Positions 32,549-40,485 of a stretch of 64,000 bases of DNA are shown piece by piece. The translations under genes were made by a program, and so were the position numbers. Each line of letters begins with the position of its first letter. Within the stretch, counting starts at the first letter, position 1. Source of the DNA: Caballeronia sp. dw_19 (GTDB lineage: Bacteria; Pseudomonadota; Gammaproteobacteria; Burkholderiales; Burkholderiaceae); NCBI RefSeq assembly GCF_018449515.1, contig NZ_JAAVUQ010000003.1, positions 248,001 to 312,000 on the forward strand, given 5' to 3'. The notes below the pieces were generated by a model, which had not been told where the DNA came from, searched no databases, and saw only the letters and a program-made list of their open reading frames with translations.

Positions 32549-33865
32549 CTACGAAAGCTTGATGTCCCGCGTTTCCCGCATACACAGCACGCCGAGCAGG
32601 CTGATCGCCGCCGCGACCGACACATACCCGCCGACCCACGCCAACCCGCCCCGATTCGCCAGCAATTGCGCGATGTAAGGCGCTACCGACGCCCCCAGGA
32701 TTCCGCCCACGTTATACGCGACACCCGCGCCGGTATAACGCACGTTGGTCGGGAACAACTCGGGCAGCAGCGCGCCCATCGGGGCAAAGGTCACGCCCAT
32801 CAGGAACAGTTCGATGGTGAGAAACAGCGCGACCGCGTAGGTGTTGCCGCTGCCGAGCAGCGGGGCCATGGTGAAGCCCGACAGGATCGCCGCGATACAA
32901 CCCACAATCAGCACTGGCCGGCGGCCGAATTTATCGCTGGCTAATGCGGAAATCGGCGTCGCGATAGCCATGAAAAGCACCGCGAAACACAGCAAACCGA
33001 GGAATTTCTCGCGCGTGAAATGCAGCGTCGAGACGCCGTACGAGAGCGAGAAAACCGTCGAGATGTAGAACAGCGTGTAGCAGACGATCATCGCGATCGC
33101 GCCGAGCAGCGTGGGTTTCAGGTATTGGCTGAACAGCGTCGCGATAGGCACGCGCACGCGTTCCTTTTTCTCGATCGCCTCGCGGAACGCCGGCGTTTCC
33201 GCGATTTTCAGGCGCACATAAAGTCCGAGCGCCACCAGCACCGAGCTGACGATGAACGGCACGCGCCAGCCCCAGCTACGGAATTGTTCGTCGGTGAGCG
33301 AGAGCGCCAGTCCAAAGAACAATCCATTCGATGCCAGGAAACCCACCGACGGCCCGAGTTGCGGGAACATGCCGAACCAGCCGCGCTTGTTTTGCGGCGC
33401 GTATTCAGTGGCGAGGAGCGCTGCACCGCCCCATTCGCCGCCAAGCCCGATGCCCTGGCCGAAGCGCAGGATGCACAGCAGCACCGGCGCCAGGCTGCCG
33501 ATGGACGCGTAGCCCGGAACGAAGCCGATCAGCGTGGTCGACACGCCCATCACGAGCAGCGAGGCGACGAGCGTTGATTTCCGCCCGATGCGGTCGCCAA
33601 AATGGCCGAAGATGAACGAGCCGATCGGCCGCGCGATGAACGCGATACCAAACGTGACGAACGCCGACAACGCTTGCGCGGCGGGCGAGCTATGCGGGAA
33701 AAAGACCGGGCCGATAACCAGCGCGGCGGCGGTCGCGTAGACATAGAAATCGTAGAACTCGATCGCCGTGCCGATAAAACTCGCGAAGATCACGCGGGAA
33801 CTGCTCATTTTCGCGTCGCTTGCGGGCGATGCGGGTAAGGAGCCCGAGGGTGAGGCTGATGACAT
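32549..33865 (-). CDS. MFS transporter, metabolite:H+ symporter (MHS) family
   Basis: A 438-residue protein with 12 predicted helices. SSRVIFASFIGTAIEFYDFY at residues 21-40 and GHFGDRIGRKSTL (loop 2-3) are typical of the MHS group that includes ShiA, ProP and KgtP; GGEWGGAALLATEYAP in helix 5 is also characteristic. Substrate is likely an organic acid or osmolyte but cannot be told. Start ATG 33865 has GGAG 5 nt upstream. Monocistronic. Confidence 0.92.
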   Translation of the reverse strand: MSSASPSGSLPASPASDAKMSSSRVIFASFIGTAIEFYDFYVYATAAALVIGPVFFPHSSPAAQALSAFVTFGIAFIARPIGSFIFGHFGDRIGRKSTLVASLLVMGVSTTLIGFVPGYASIGSLAPVLLCILRFGQGIGLGGEWGGAALLATEYAPQNKRGWFGMFPQLGPSVGFLASNGLFFGLALSLTDEQFRSWGWRVPFIVSSVLVALGLYVRLKIAETPAFREAIEKKERVRVPIATLFSQYLKPTLLGAIAMIVCYTLFYISTVFSLSYGVSTLHFTREKFLGLLCFAVLFMAIATPISALASDKFGRRPVLIVGCIAAILSGFTMAPLLGSGNTYAVALFLTIELFLMGVTFAPMGALLPELFPTNVRYTGAGVAYNVGGILGASVAPYIAQLLANRGGLAWVGGYVSVAAAISLLGVLCMRETRDIKLS

Positions 33866-34183
33866 GGTGTCTCCGGTTCGCCCTTCGTGTCGCGCCCGGG
33901 AACGGGGGCGCGCGTCGGGACGCTTTGTATTGAATGCGCAGCGTGCAACGGGCGCCGGGCGCCCGATGCGATGTATGTACGGCGATGAAAACGAACGGCG
34001 TTGGACTGCGCGCAGTGTGTCGCGGAGTCGACCGGTCAGGCGCGTCGATCAAGCGCTGGATGGGCGGCGGCGACGGCTTTGCCGGCATGGCCGGCGTGGG
34101 GTATCGAAAATTATAACGACCGTGCGCCGCGGCCGGCAAGGAAACCGTATTGATGAATGCACCAATAGTTCCGCTGGTTCCAC
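33866..34183. other. Intergenic region upstream of MHS transporter
   Basis: A GC-rich 318-bp spacer. It contains overlapping inverted GGGCGCC repeats near 33951-33965. No gene or clear promoter was seen. Confidence 0.35.
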
Positions 34184-34663
34184 TCAATCGATGGTTGTCG
34201 CCTGCGGTGAATGGACGCTGCGAAGCTGGAACTGGCCGTTATCGTTGAAAAGCCAGTCTTCGAACAAATCGAGGTGGCCGTTGCCGTCGAGCAGACGTAC
34301 GGGTGGCGTGGGCAATGGCGATGAGCGTCGCAGCGACGCGAGAGCGGTCGCTTCGGCTTCGTCGTCGCCATTGGTCCGGTAGACCGACGACCGGATCACG
34401 CGTCCGTTGCGGTCCACCGTGAACGCGACCACGACGAGCGAGCGCAGCATCGCTTGCGGCGTGCCCTTGAGTACCAGCGACGGATTGTGATCAAAGATGT
34501 GTTGCGCGACGCGTACCTTGTACTGGTCGAGCGTCGCGCCGCTCACGGCGGCGGCTGGTTTGGGTTCGAGGGAGCTGGGCGGCGGGGTGATCGTGCAGGC
34601 GGCGATGGCTGCCGCGATCGATAAGGTCAGCGCGATGCGCGCGGTTTTCAAACGGGAGGTCAT
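34184..34663 (-). CDS. TonB C-terminal-like lipoprotein
   Basis: A 159-residue precursor. MTSRLKTARIALTLSIAAA with lipobox AIAAC predicts lipid anchoring at Cys23. After a Pro-rich stretch (TPPPSSLEPKP) comes a domain resembling the TonB C-terminal or TolA III fold (VVVAFTVDRNGRVIRSSVYR, then ASLRRSSPLPTPPV). No ExbBD genes are nearby, so a TonB energy-transducer role is not supported; similar stand-alone proteins may be envelope structural factors. ATG 34663 chosen for the signal peptide. Confidence 0.75.
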   Translation of the reverse strand: MTSRLKTARIALTLSIAAAIAACTITPPPSSLEPKPAAAVSGATLDQYKVRVAQHIFDHNPSLVLKGTPQAMLRSLVVVAFTVDRNGRVIRSSVYRTNGDDEAEATALASLRRSSPLPTPPVRLLDGNGHLDLFEDWLFNDNGQFQLRSVHSPQATTID

Positions 34664-34777
34664 GGCTGGCGAAGCTCCACGAATTCGTTGCACTCATGCT
34701 TAACAATACGCGGGTGGTCCGGGTCTTGCTGCCCCATTTTGCACGTCCACTGCATTTTGATGCGCAAGGAGAGAACC

Positions 34778-34936
34778 ATGAGCAGCGATTCCACTGACGT
34801 GAAAAAGCCGAAGCCCGCCGAGCATAGCGATAACGAGGCAAGCAAGATGCCGGATCGCGCCGACGACGACCGTAAGCAGGCGCCAAGCGATAAGCCTGGG
34901 AAGAAGCAGGGGGAAGGCGAGCCGGATGTGGGGTGA
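34778..34936 (+). CDS. Small hydrophilic protein (52 residues)
   Basis: A strong ribosome site (AAGGAGAG, 5 nt upstream) precedes ATG 34778, and a terminator follows. The product is almost wholly charged or polar (STDVKKPKPAEHSDNEASK, then DRADDDRKQAPSDKPGKK) with no aromatic residues, so it is likely disordered, like small stress or hydrophilin-type proteins. Function unknown. Confidence 0.7.
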   Translation: MSSDSTDVKKPKPAEHSDNEASKMPDRADDDRKQAPSDKPGKKQGEGEPDVG

Positions 34937-34963
34937 GGTTTGGTGGTGTGTTGGGTACGCTAG

Positions 34964-34993
34964 CCCCGCATCGGTGACGACGCGGGGTTTTTT
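34964..34993 (+). terminator. Terminator of the 52-residue gene
   Basis: CCCCGC and GCGGGG with a 12-nt loop, then six T; 28 bp after the stop codon. Confidence 0.8.
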
Positions 34994-35005
34994 ATCGAGC
35001 TAAAG

Positions 35006-35066
35006 CCAATTTTCGTACTAACAAAAAATGACATTGCTTTTGAGTTGATGTTAGTACAATAATTGG
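35006..35066 (+). promoter_or_regulatory. Long inverted repeat operator/promoter of brnTA module 1
   Basis: CCAATTTTCGTACTAACA (35006-35023) and TGTTAGTACAATAATTGG (35049-35066) are inverted copies matching at 16 of 18 positions. The right arm ends exactly at the brnT ATG. TACAAT at 35055-35060 works as a -10 box, with TTGCTT at 35034-35039 as -35 (15-bp spacer). BrnA antitoxins repress their own promoters, so this is the likely BrnA site. Transcription from this -10 would start about at the ATG, giving a leaderless mRNA. Confidence 0.6.
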
Positions 35067-35339
35067 ATGGGAATTATCTACGACAGCGCGAAGCGCGACA
35101 AAACCTTTAGTGAACGCGGACTGGACTTTGAGCTTGCTGCCGAGGTTTTTGCGGGCTTGACGCTGACGCAACCAGACTTGCGCTCCGATTACGGGGAACA
35201 ACGATTCACGACTGCGGGCTGGTTGCATGGCCGGATTGTCGTGTTGGTTTGGACACCCCGCGGCGCGGACCGCCGCATCATAAGCATGAGGAAAGCAAAT
35301 GACCGCGAAGCTAAAAGACTCACCCCGCACTTGGGTTGA
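35067..35339 (+). CDS. brnT: BrnT family toxin (module 1, intact)
   Basis: A 90-residue ribonuclease-type toxin of a type II system; it cleaves RNA and is neutralised by BrnA. Family features are complete: GIIYDSAKRDKTFSERGLDF, AAEVFAG, DYGEQRFTTAGWLHGRIV and the C-terminal RIISMRKANDREAKR. No Shine-Dalgarno sequence; the operator abuts the start codon. The 3' end overlaps brnA by 41 nt, coupling the two genes. Confidence 0.9.
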   Translation: MGIIYDSAKRDKTFSERGLDFELAAEVFAGLTLTQPDLRSDYGEQRFTTAGWLHGRIVVLVWTPRGADRRIISMRKANDREAKRLTPHLG

Positions 35340-35577
35340 TCCCGACGATGCGCCCGAAATCACCAATGAATGGATCGCTGGCGCGGAGTTACGCGATGGG
35401 GGGAAGGTGGTTCGGCGGGGGCGTCCTCTAGGCAGCACGAAGACACCGACCACTGTCCGCCTAGACAACGAAGTACTCGAAGCGTTTCGCGCGACCGGAC
35501 CGCGTTGGCAATCGCGCCTGAACGCTGCGCTCGCCGACTGGCTGAAGACCCACTCGCCGGACGAACTGGCGGTGTGA
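35299..35577 (+). CDS. brnA: BrnA family antitoxin (module 1)
   Basis: A 92-residue antitoxin and autorepressor. The N-terminal part (NEWIAGAELRDGGKVVRRGR) binds toxin; the C-terminal TPTTVRLDNEVLEAFRATG is a ribbon-helix-helix DNA-binding domain. Its last 13 residues, DWLKTHSPDELAV, are identical to those of the second BrnA downstream, and the last 33 nt are identical too. Confidence 0.9.
   Translation: MTAKLKDSPRTWVDPDDAPEITNEWIAGAELRDGGKVVRRGRPLGSTKTPTTVRLDNEVLEAFRATGPRWQSRLNAALADWLKTHSPDELAV
35545..35577 (+). repeat. 33-bp direct repeat, copy 1 (brnA 3' end)
   Basis: Exact 33-nt match to 36157-36189, covering the last 10 codons and stop of both brnA genes. The rest of the two genes has diverged strongly. 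Confidence 0.9.
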
Positions 35578-35594
35578 TGCGCCTCACTCTGATC

Positions 35595-35641
35595 TTTGTA
35601 TATACAAAAAGCCTAGCCTGCGCCGAATTTTGTATATACAA
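35595..35641 (+). promoter_or_regulatory. Twin palindromic operators of brnTA module 2
   Basis: TTTGTATATACAAA (35595-35608) and TTGTATATACAA (35630-35641) are perfect palindromes centred 34 bp apart, just before the second brnT start. They also contain -10-like TATACA. They differ from the operator of module 1, implying separate repressor specificity. Start-codon distance again suggests a nearly leaderless mRNA. Confidence 0.6.
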
Positions 35642-35649
35642 TTTGATCG

Positions 35650-35895
35650 ATGCAAGTCTCCTTCGATGTGAATAAGAGCGCCCGCAACATCGCTGAACGA
35701 AGCTTATCGTTCGAACGGGCTGCTGAATTCAATTTCGAGACAGCGTTGATTGGCTCTGACGATCGGCGTGTTTACAGCGAAGTACGGTACGTCGCCTTGG
35801 GTTATCTCGACGAACGCTTGCATGTTCTCTGCTTCACTGAAACCCACGATGGAATCCGCGTGATCAGTTCGCCAAAGCTAATTCGAGAGAGGTGA
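35650..35895 (+). CDS. brnT: BrnT family toxin (module 2), C terminus lost to a frameshift
   Basis: An 81-residue frame with BrnT features (FDVNKSARNIAERSLSFERA, then YVALGYLDERLHVLCFTETH and IRVIS). After RVIS the sequence leaves the family (SPKLIRER, stop). The next frame continues at 35868 as FAKANSREVNHYAST, the expected BrnT ending (module 1: MRKANDREAKR), and stops at 35915, overlapping brnA. A one-base loss at AGTTCG (35866-35871), for example TTT to TT, explains this. The toxin is therefore probably inactive, or the base is a sequence error. Confidence 0.8.
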   Translation: MQVSFDVNKSARNIAERSLSFERAAEFNFETALIGSDDRRVYSEVRYVALGYLDERLHVLCFTETHDGIRVISSPKLIRER

Positions 35896-35901
35896 ATCAC
35901 T

Positions 35902-36189
35902 ATGCCAGCACGTAAGCCCATGATTGACGAGAGCGGCGAAGTCCGGGAACTGACTGCCTCAGACGTCAAGACGTTCAAGCGCGGTGGCGCTGCGTTACCC
36001 GCATCGTTGCGGGCGAAGACGGGCGTTCGCGGTCCGCAAAAAGCGCCAACGAAAATTCCGCTATCGCTTCGACTTTCGCCGCAGGTCGTGGAAGCGTTTC
36101 GCGCGTCGGGTGAGGGATGGCAGACGCGAATCGACGTGGTTCTGTCCGATTGGCTCAAGACCCACTCGCCGGACGAACTGGCGGTGTGA
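35902..36189 (+). CDS. brnA: BrnA family antitoxin (module 2)
   Basis: A 95-residue intact antitoxin. The N-terminal part (PMIDESGEVRELTASDVKTF) and basic linker (GVRGPQKAPTKIP) precede the RHH domain LSLRLSPQVVEAFRASG. It is 6 nt downstream of the frameshifted brnT stop. It shares only its C-terminal end closely with the first BrnA. With its toxin damaged, it may persist as a free repressor or protect against related toxins. Confidence 0.88.
   Translation: MPARKPMIDESGEVRELTASDVKTFKRGGAALPASLRAKTGVRGPQKAPTKIPLSLRLSPQVVEAFRASGEGWQTRIDVVLSDWLKTHSPDELAV
36157..36189 (+). repeat. 33-bp direct repeat, copy 2 (brnA 3' end)
   Basis: Identical to 35545-35577, 612 bp apart in the same orientation. 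Recombination between the copies would delete module 2. Confidence 0.9.
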
Positions 36190-36254
36190 ATGGCTTGGTA
36201 TGGAGGCGGGGAATTTGAAGCAGAGGGTTGCAGACAAGCCGGAGCGCCGGTTTT

Positions 36255-36344
36255 TGGCGGAAGCGGTGAGATTCGAACTCACGGACGAGTCACCCCGTCG
36301 CTAGTTTTCAAGACTAGTGCCTTAAACCGCTCGGCCACGCTTCC
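36255..36344 (-). tRNA. tRNA-Ser(TGA)
   Basis: Minus-strand cloverleaf with acceptor GGAAGCG, encoded CCA, anticodon loop CTTGAAA (anticodon TGA, reading UCA and other UCN codons) between CTAGT and ACTAG, and a long class II variable arm. It lies between the toxin-antitoxin modules and the group II intron. Confidence 0.95.
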
Positions 36345-36444
36345 ACGTTTCACACACAGCAACTACTAGAAAAGTGCGCTCAAACCGCGCCGCACCTTTC
36401 CGGGTAGGGTAGCCCTCCATCCTTATGGATGAAGGGCCCCCTAA

Positions 36445-36478
36445 GAACTGTACGTGCGAGTTTCCCCGCATACAGCTC
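36445..36478 (-). ncRNA. Group II intron domain V
   Basis: On the minus strand the hairpin begins GAGCTGTATGCGGGGAAA and closes CGCACGTACAGTTC: 34 nt with the conserved GAAA tetraloop region, bulge and closing pairs of the ribozyme catalytic core. Confidence 0.85.
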
Positions 36479-36502
36479 AAGCCTACAAACGAAGCTCCGC
36501 TC

Positions 36503-38203
36503 TTATGACAGAACCGGCTTAGCTACCACAATCTTACCAGCGTGCACCTGCTGGTGGCAGTGCGGGTGAAGCAGAACCCTGTTGGCCAACGTGTCTTTGC
36601 CACCATGCATCCGATACTCTAGATGATGATCGTGCCAACCCGTTTCGTCCGTCAGCGCCGTGCCACAGTGCGCACACAATCCACCCTGTGACATGTACAG
36701 CTTGGACCATCGCCTGCGATAGCGCATTGTTTCCCACATGCGATCCTGCCGCAATTTCTCGCCGTACTGCTCCCACATCGGATCAAAGGGATTGAATCCT
36801 GCTTTGATCTTCAAGTGTCGCTTGATGACTGTTCCGCTGACTTGATACAGCTCAAGCAATTCCTTACCGCCGTCCCGCTTTACTACAGGAACAGCGAACA
36901 CCCATTGACGGTCACCGACGGAATGAAAGTACTTCTTTCTCACCCAATCGGCGCTCTTCTGCGGATGCCGCCGCTTTGACCATCGCCAGAGCCTTTGAAA
37001 CACCAAATGCTCCATGCGACTGTACGCTTGCTTGGCTACTACCGGACTGTGATACTGCGCCCAGCCCCGAAGCATCGGATTCAACAGTCGGATCAGATCC
37101 GCCTGTTTCACCGTCTTGTGACCGCTGATCGTATCCGCCACCTTGCGATAAAACGCTTGCGCGTTTTTCTTACTTGGCTTAATGAGCAGTTTTCCCGAGT
37201 ACTTTCGGAAATTCCACCCAAGGAAATCAAAGCCTTGATCTATGTGAGTGATCCGCGTTTTCTCCTCGGATAGTTGCAAACCCCGAACTGCGAGGAAGGC
37301 TTCTATCCAAGGTCGGACTTCGCTGACTAGTACCTCTTGCGAGTCACCGGTAATGACGAAGTCGTCCGCGTACCGCACCACATGAATCTTCAGCTTCTTG
37401 GTTCTCGCGATCCCGAATTTTGCACCGAGGTGCTCAATCAGTTCGCGCTCCAACCCGTTCAACGTCACATTGGCCAACGTCGGGGAAATGATGCCTCCCT
37501 GCGGCGTACCGGCCGTCGTTGCCTGCAACTGACCTTGGTAAATCAAGCCAGCCTTCAACCACTTTCGGAGAATCGCCGTGTCCATTGGGACATTGCGTTC
37601 CAGCCAATCATGGTTGATGTGATCAAAGCATCCCTTTATATCCGCTTCCAAGACCCATCGGGCTGAACTCTTCTGAGACATGGAAACGAAAATCTGAGAC
37701 ATGGCATCGGCCGTTGAGCGATGACTCCTGAACCCATATGAATTCGGGTCGCTCGTTGACTCTGCCACTGGCTCCAACGCCAGCAAATACAGAGCTTGCA
37801 TCGCTCTGTCATGCATGGTCGGAATGCCCAAAGGGCGTTCCTTCCCATTGGCCTTGGGGATAAAGACCCTCCGTAAAGGCAGAGGCTTGTATCCGTGCCG
37901 CTTCAACCGGTCGACAGCAAGCCGTCGACTTTCAGGCGAATCCCATAGTTCGCGATCGACTCCAGCCGTTCGCGCACCCTGGTTCTGCGTAACACGTCGT
38001 ACCGCATACAGCTTCGCGGACAACGTGCGGGTCAACATCCGTTGCAAGGCTTTCACCCTGCGCCATTTGCCTTCCCGCGTCGCCTTCGCAATTCGAATCT
38101 GCATCCCCCTCACGTTCCGTTCAACCCGACGCCAATCGACGGCGTACCAGTTGTCTGGTGCGTGGGAAAGCGCAGATCCAGTCTTTCGACCAGATACTTT
38201 CAT
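36503..38203 (-). CDS. ltrA: Group II intron reverse transcriptase/maturase with HNH endonuclease
   Basis: A 566-residue intron-encoded protein. RT blocks include RRVFIPKANGKERPLGIPT, GTPQGGIISPTLANVTLNG and the active-site VRYADDFVI (YADD intact). The maturase X domain follows (LIRLLNPMLRGWAQYHSPV). The C terminus is a zinc HNH nuclease, with CAHCG, WHDHHLEYRMHGGKD and LHPHCHQQVH all present. The frame is complete, so the element may be mobile. It supports splicing and retrohoming of its host intron. Confidence 0.95.
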   Translation of the reverse strand: MKVSGRKTGSALSHAPDNWYAVDWRRVERNVRGMQIRIAKATREGKWRRVKALQRMLTRTLSAKLYAVRRVTQNQGARTAGVDRELWDSPESRRLAVDRLKRHGYKPLPLRRVFIPKANGKERPLGIPTMHDRAMQALYLLALEPVAESTSDPNSYGFRSHRSTADAMSQIFVSMSQKSSARWVLEADIKGCFDHINHDWLERNVPMDTAILRKWLKAGLIYQGQLQATTAGTPQGGIISPTLANVTLNGLERELIEHLGAKFGIARTKKLKIHVVRYADDFVITGDSQEVLVSEVRPWIEAFLAVRGLQLSEEKTRITHIDQGFDFLGWNFRKYSGKLLIKPSKKNAQAFYRKVADTISGHKTVKQADLIRLLNPMLRGWAQYHSPVVAKQAYSRMEHLVFQRLWRWSKRRHPQKSADWVRKKYFHSVGDRQWVFAVPVVKRDGGKELLELYQVSGTVIKRHLKIKAGFNPFDPMWEQYGEKLRQDRMWETMRYRRRWSKLYMSQGGLCAHCGTALTDETGWHDHHLEYRMHGGKDTLANRVLLHPHCHQQVHAGKIVVAKPVLS

Positions 38204-38926
38204 GCTGCTCTCCTACTCGGAAAAGTCCCCAAGCAGAAGACGCATCTCCCCCAGCGGGGCAGATACGCCCCGCTGGGGAACAGAAAATTACTCTCAGTAC
38301 GAACGCATGCATCCGTACCTAACCAAGTTACTAAGGGTCAGTCAGCCATCTTGCGACGGTAGACCAGACGGAAGTCTGCCCGCTTTCGCGTGAGGTAATG
38401 TCTCAACCCCTATCCGGACCATTACAGCCCGGCGTTCGCTTTTTCCGTCCTCCCATACCCGCACAATCAACAGCGTTCCTTGCGGTTCGCCTGCCAGCCA
38501 AACAGCACTGGCAACCATACGGGCTTACCACGTTCCCGGCATGTCACACGACTGACTTAGGTTCTGCCTCTTCACCGGCGGTTATAAATAACGACGCATT
38601 CCGAGCCTTGAACGGAATGACCAACCGCACACCTTTTGGTTAATGCCTAGCAGCAGCTTGGGCACCTCAATACTCACGGTGTTTAACAGCAGTTCACATA
38701 AGTTAACCATATCAGCCAGCCTAGCTCCTCAACCCCGTCGCTGCTAGGAGTCTCCAGCTGCGTGCCTCACGACACACATCTGCCCGAACTTCCGGGGGCT
38801 ACATTGTCGGAAGAGCTTCACACCCCACCGTTACCAGTGACGCATGTCTTCCTAGGCTACTGCTAGTCGTATAGCAGGTTCACTGGCCACTCCTAAACCG
38901 CAGAAGCGGGCAGAACAATGACACAC

Positions 38927-39126
38927 CGAGCTTTCGCTCGAAACGTAACAAACCCAGCATTGATAACGCGAGGAATTGCAAACGACATTCCGCCCTGTCG
39001 GCGGAGATGAAGCCGCTGATAGGGCGGAACCTGACGGTAGTCAGGAAAATGCAATGCGATACTCGGTGATAAACGACATACCGAGAATCGCCTATGGCGA
39101 AACCCAATACACCCACCGGGTTTCGC
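38927..39126. other. Hairpin-rich unexplained segment next to the intron
   Basis: Contains several nested inverted repeats: CGAGC/GCTCG at 38927-38940; TTCCGCCCT (from about 38989) with AGGGCGGAA (to about 39028) enclosing a CGGC/GCCG stem; ACTCGGT/ACCGAG near 39061-39086; and GCGAAACCC/GGGTTTCGC at 39097-39126. Two overlapping frames (38880-39149 minus, 38976-39218 plus) lack ribosome sites. The last hairpin could be a terminator for the adjacent MFS gene. Overall it looks like a non-coding repeat element or intron target. Confidence 0.5.
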
Positions 39127-39254
39127 TTGTTACAAAAGTGCCAACCCAAGGGGTCAGCCTATGGACAGTTTTCACCGTCGAATCGATGCGACGTGTCGCA
39201 CCAAGGCGCGTATTGTAGCGCAACTTTCTCTCGCGTCCAGCAAGCAAGACGGAC

Positions 39255-40484
39255 TCAACCTTCCAGCGACCTGGTCGCCCGCAAACCGGGAAACAATCGC
39301 ATCCATAACAACGCAACGGCGATCGTGCCCACGCCGCCAATCAGCACCGCGGGCACTGCGCCGAACAATCCCGCCGTCATCCCCGACTCGAACTCGCCCA
39401 ACTGATTCGATGTTCCGATAAACAGCGAATTGATGGCGCCCACGCGTCCTCGCATATCGTCGGGGGTTTGCAACTGCACGAGCGACATACGCACGACGAC
39501 GCTGATTACATCGGAGGCGCCTAGCGCGGCCAGCGCGATCAGCGAAACGTAGAGGTTCCGCGATAACCCAAACACGATCGTGGCAATGCCAAACGCGATT
39601 ACGCCGCCGAATAACGCCGTCCCGGCCCGCCGCCGCAGCGGAAAATGCGCGAGATAAATCGATCCGGCCAGCGCGCCGACCGCAGGCGCTGCGCGCAGGA
39701 CGCCGAGCGCCCACGGCCCGGCGTGCAGGATATCGCGGGCGAAAACGGGCAGCAATGCCGTTGCGCCGCCGAGCAACACCGCGAACAGATCCAGCGATAA
39801 CGCCCCCAGGATCACGGGCTTGCGTCGAATGAAGGCGATGCCGGAGAAGAGCGATTCGAATGTCAGCGGCGTGCGCATGCGCACCACCTGTTCGATCTTT
39901 ATCGATGACAGCACGATCGCCGCCCCGATGAACGCCACCGCCACCGCGCCATATACCGTAAGCGCCCCGAGCCCGTAGAGCAGACCACCCATTGCCGGTC
40001 CAAGAATCTGTGCTGTCTGGTTCGCCGATGTCGACCACGCGGTCGCGAACTGTAACTGGGCGCGCGGAATCAGGTTGGGCAAGAGCGCGGCCATCGATGG
40101 CGACTCGAACGCGCGTGCTGATCCGGCAATGGCAGCGATCAAATAGATCAGCCCCTGGCTGGTGATCCCGCGCCACGTCGCCACGCACAGCGTCAACGCG
40201 GCCACGCCCTGAATCGCCTGACAGATGAACGCGATCGTGCGCCGGTCGTAGCGGTCGGCGACATGGCCCACCACCAGCGTGAGCATGAACATCGGCAGGA
40301 ATTGCGAGAGGCCGACGAGCCCGAGTGCGAACGCGCTGTGCGTGATCGAGTAGATCTGCCAGCCGATTGCGACTGACATCATCTGGAACGCAACCGATGA
40401 CATCACCCGCGCGCTCCAGAAGAGCGCGAAGGGACGGTGGCGCATCACGGAGCCGGTGGTCAGACTAGGGGCGGGTGCGTCCAA
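39255..40484 (-). CDS. MFS transporter, DHA3/EntS-like exporter
   Basis: A 409-residue 12-helix protein. FALFWSARVMSSVAFQMMSV (19-38) and GHVADRYDRRTIAF (loop 2-3) match the EntS/DHA3 group, which includes enterobactin exporter EntS and macrolide exporters. No siderophore genes are near, so the substrate is open. It begins 1 bp after the hemW stop on the same strand, so it belongs to the rph-rdgB-hemW operon. Confidence 0.9.
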   Translation of the reverse strand: MDAPAPSLTTGSVMRHRPFALFWSARVMSSVAFQMMSVAIGWQIYSITHSAFALGLVGLSQFLPMFMLTLVVGHVADRYDRRTIAFICQAIQGVAALTLCVATWRGITSQGLIYLIAAIAGSARAFESPSMAALLPNLIPRAQLQFATAWSTSANQTAQILGPAMGGLLYGLGALTVYGAVAVAFIGAAIVLSSIKIEQVVRMRTPLTFESLFSGIAFIRRKPVILGALSLDLFAVLLGGATALLPVFARDILHAGPWALGVLRAAPAVGALAGSIYLAHFPLRRRAGTALFGGVIAFGIATIVFGLSRNLYVSLIALAALGASDVISVVVRMSLVQLQTPDDMRGRVGAINSLFIGTSNQLGEFESGMTAGLFGAVPAVLIGGVGTIAVALLWMRLFPGLRATRSLEG

Positions 40485-40485
40485 T

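Larger units (their letters stand above)
36404..38926 (-). mobile_element. Group II intron (boundaries approximate)
   Basis: A minus-strand retroelement about 2.5 kb long. Its 3' part has a 34-nt domain V (36478-36445) and a domain VI hairpin with a bulged A in GGGCTACCCTAC, so the 3' end is probably at about 36404. It encodes an RT/maturase. Between 38203 and 38926 the sequence is densely structured, as expected of domain I. The 5' end should read GTGYG; GTGTG occurs at 38926 (right after a GAAA-tetraloop hairpin) and at 38823. The 38926 choice gives 723 nt before the ORF. The intron interrupts no recognisable gene. Confidence 0.75.

Noticed and set aside
34994..36344. Integrated island at tRNA-Ser(TGA) with att repeats
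   Set aside because: No integrase gene and no second copy of the tRNA 3' end seen near the toxin-antitoxin modules.
38880..39218. Overlapping short frames on both strands beside the group II intron
   Set aside because: No ribosome sites and they are made of inverted repeats; treated as non-coding structure.
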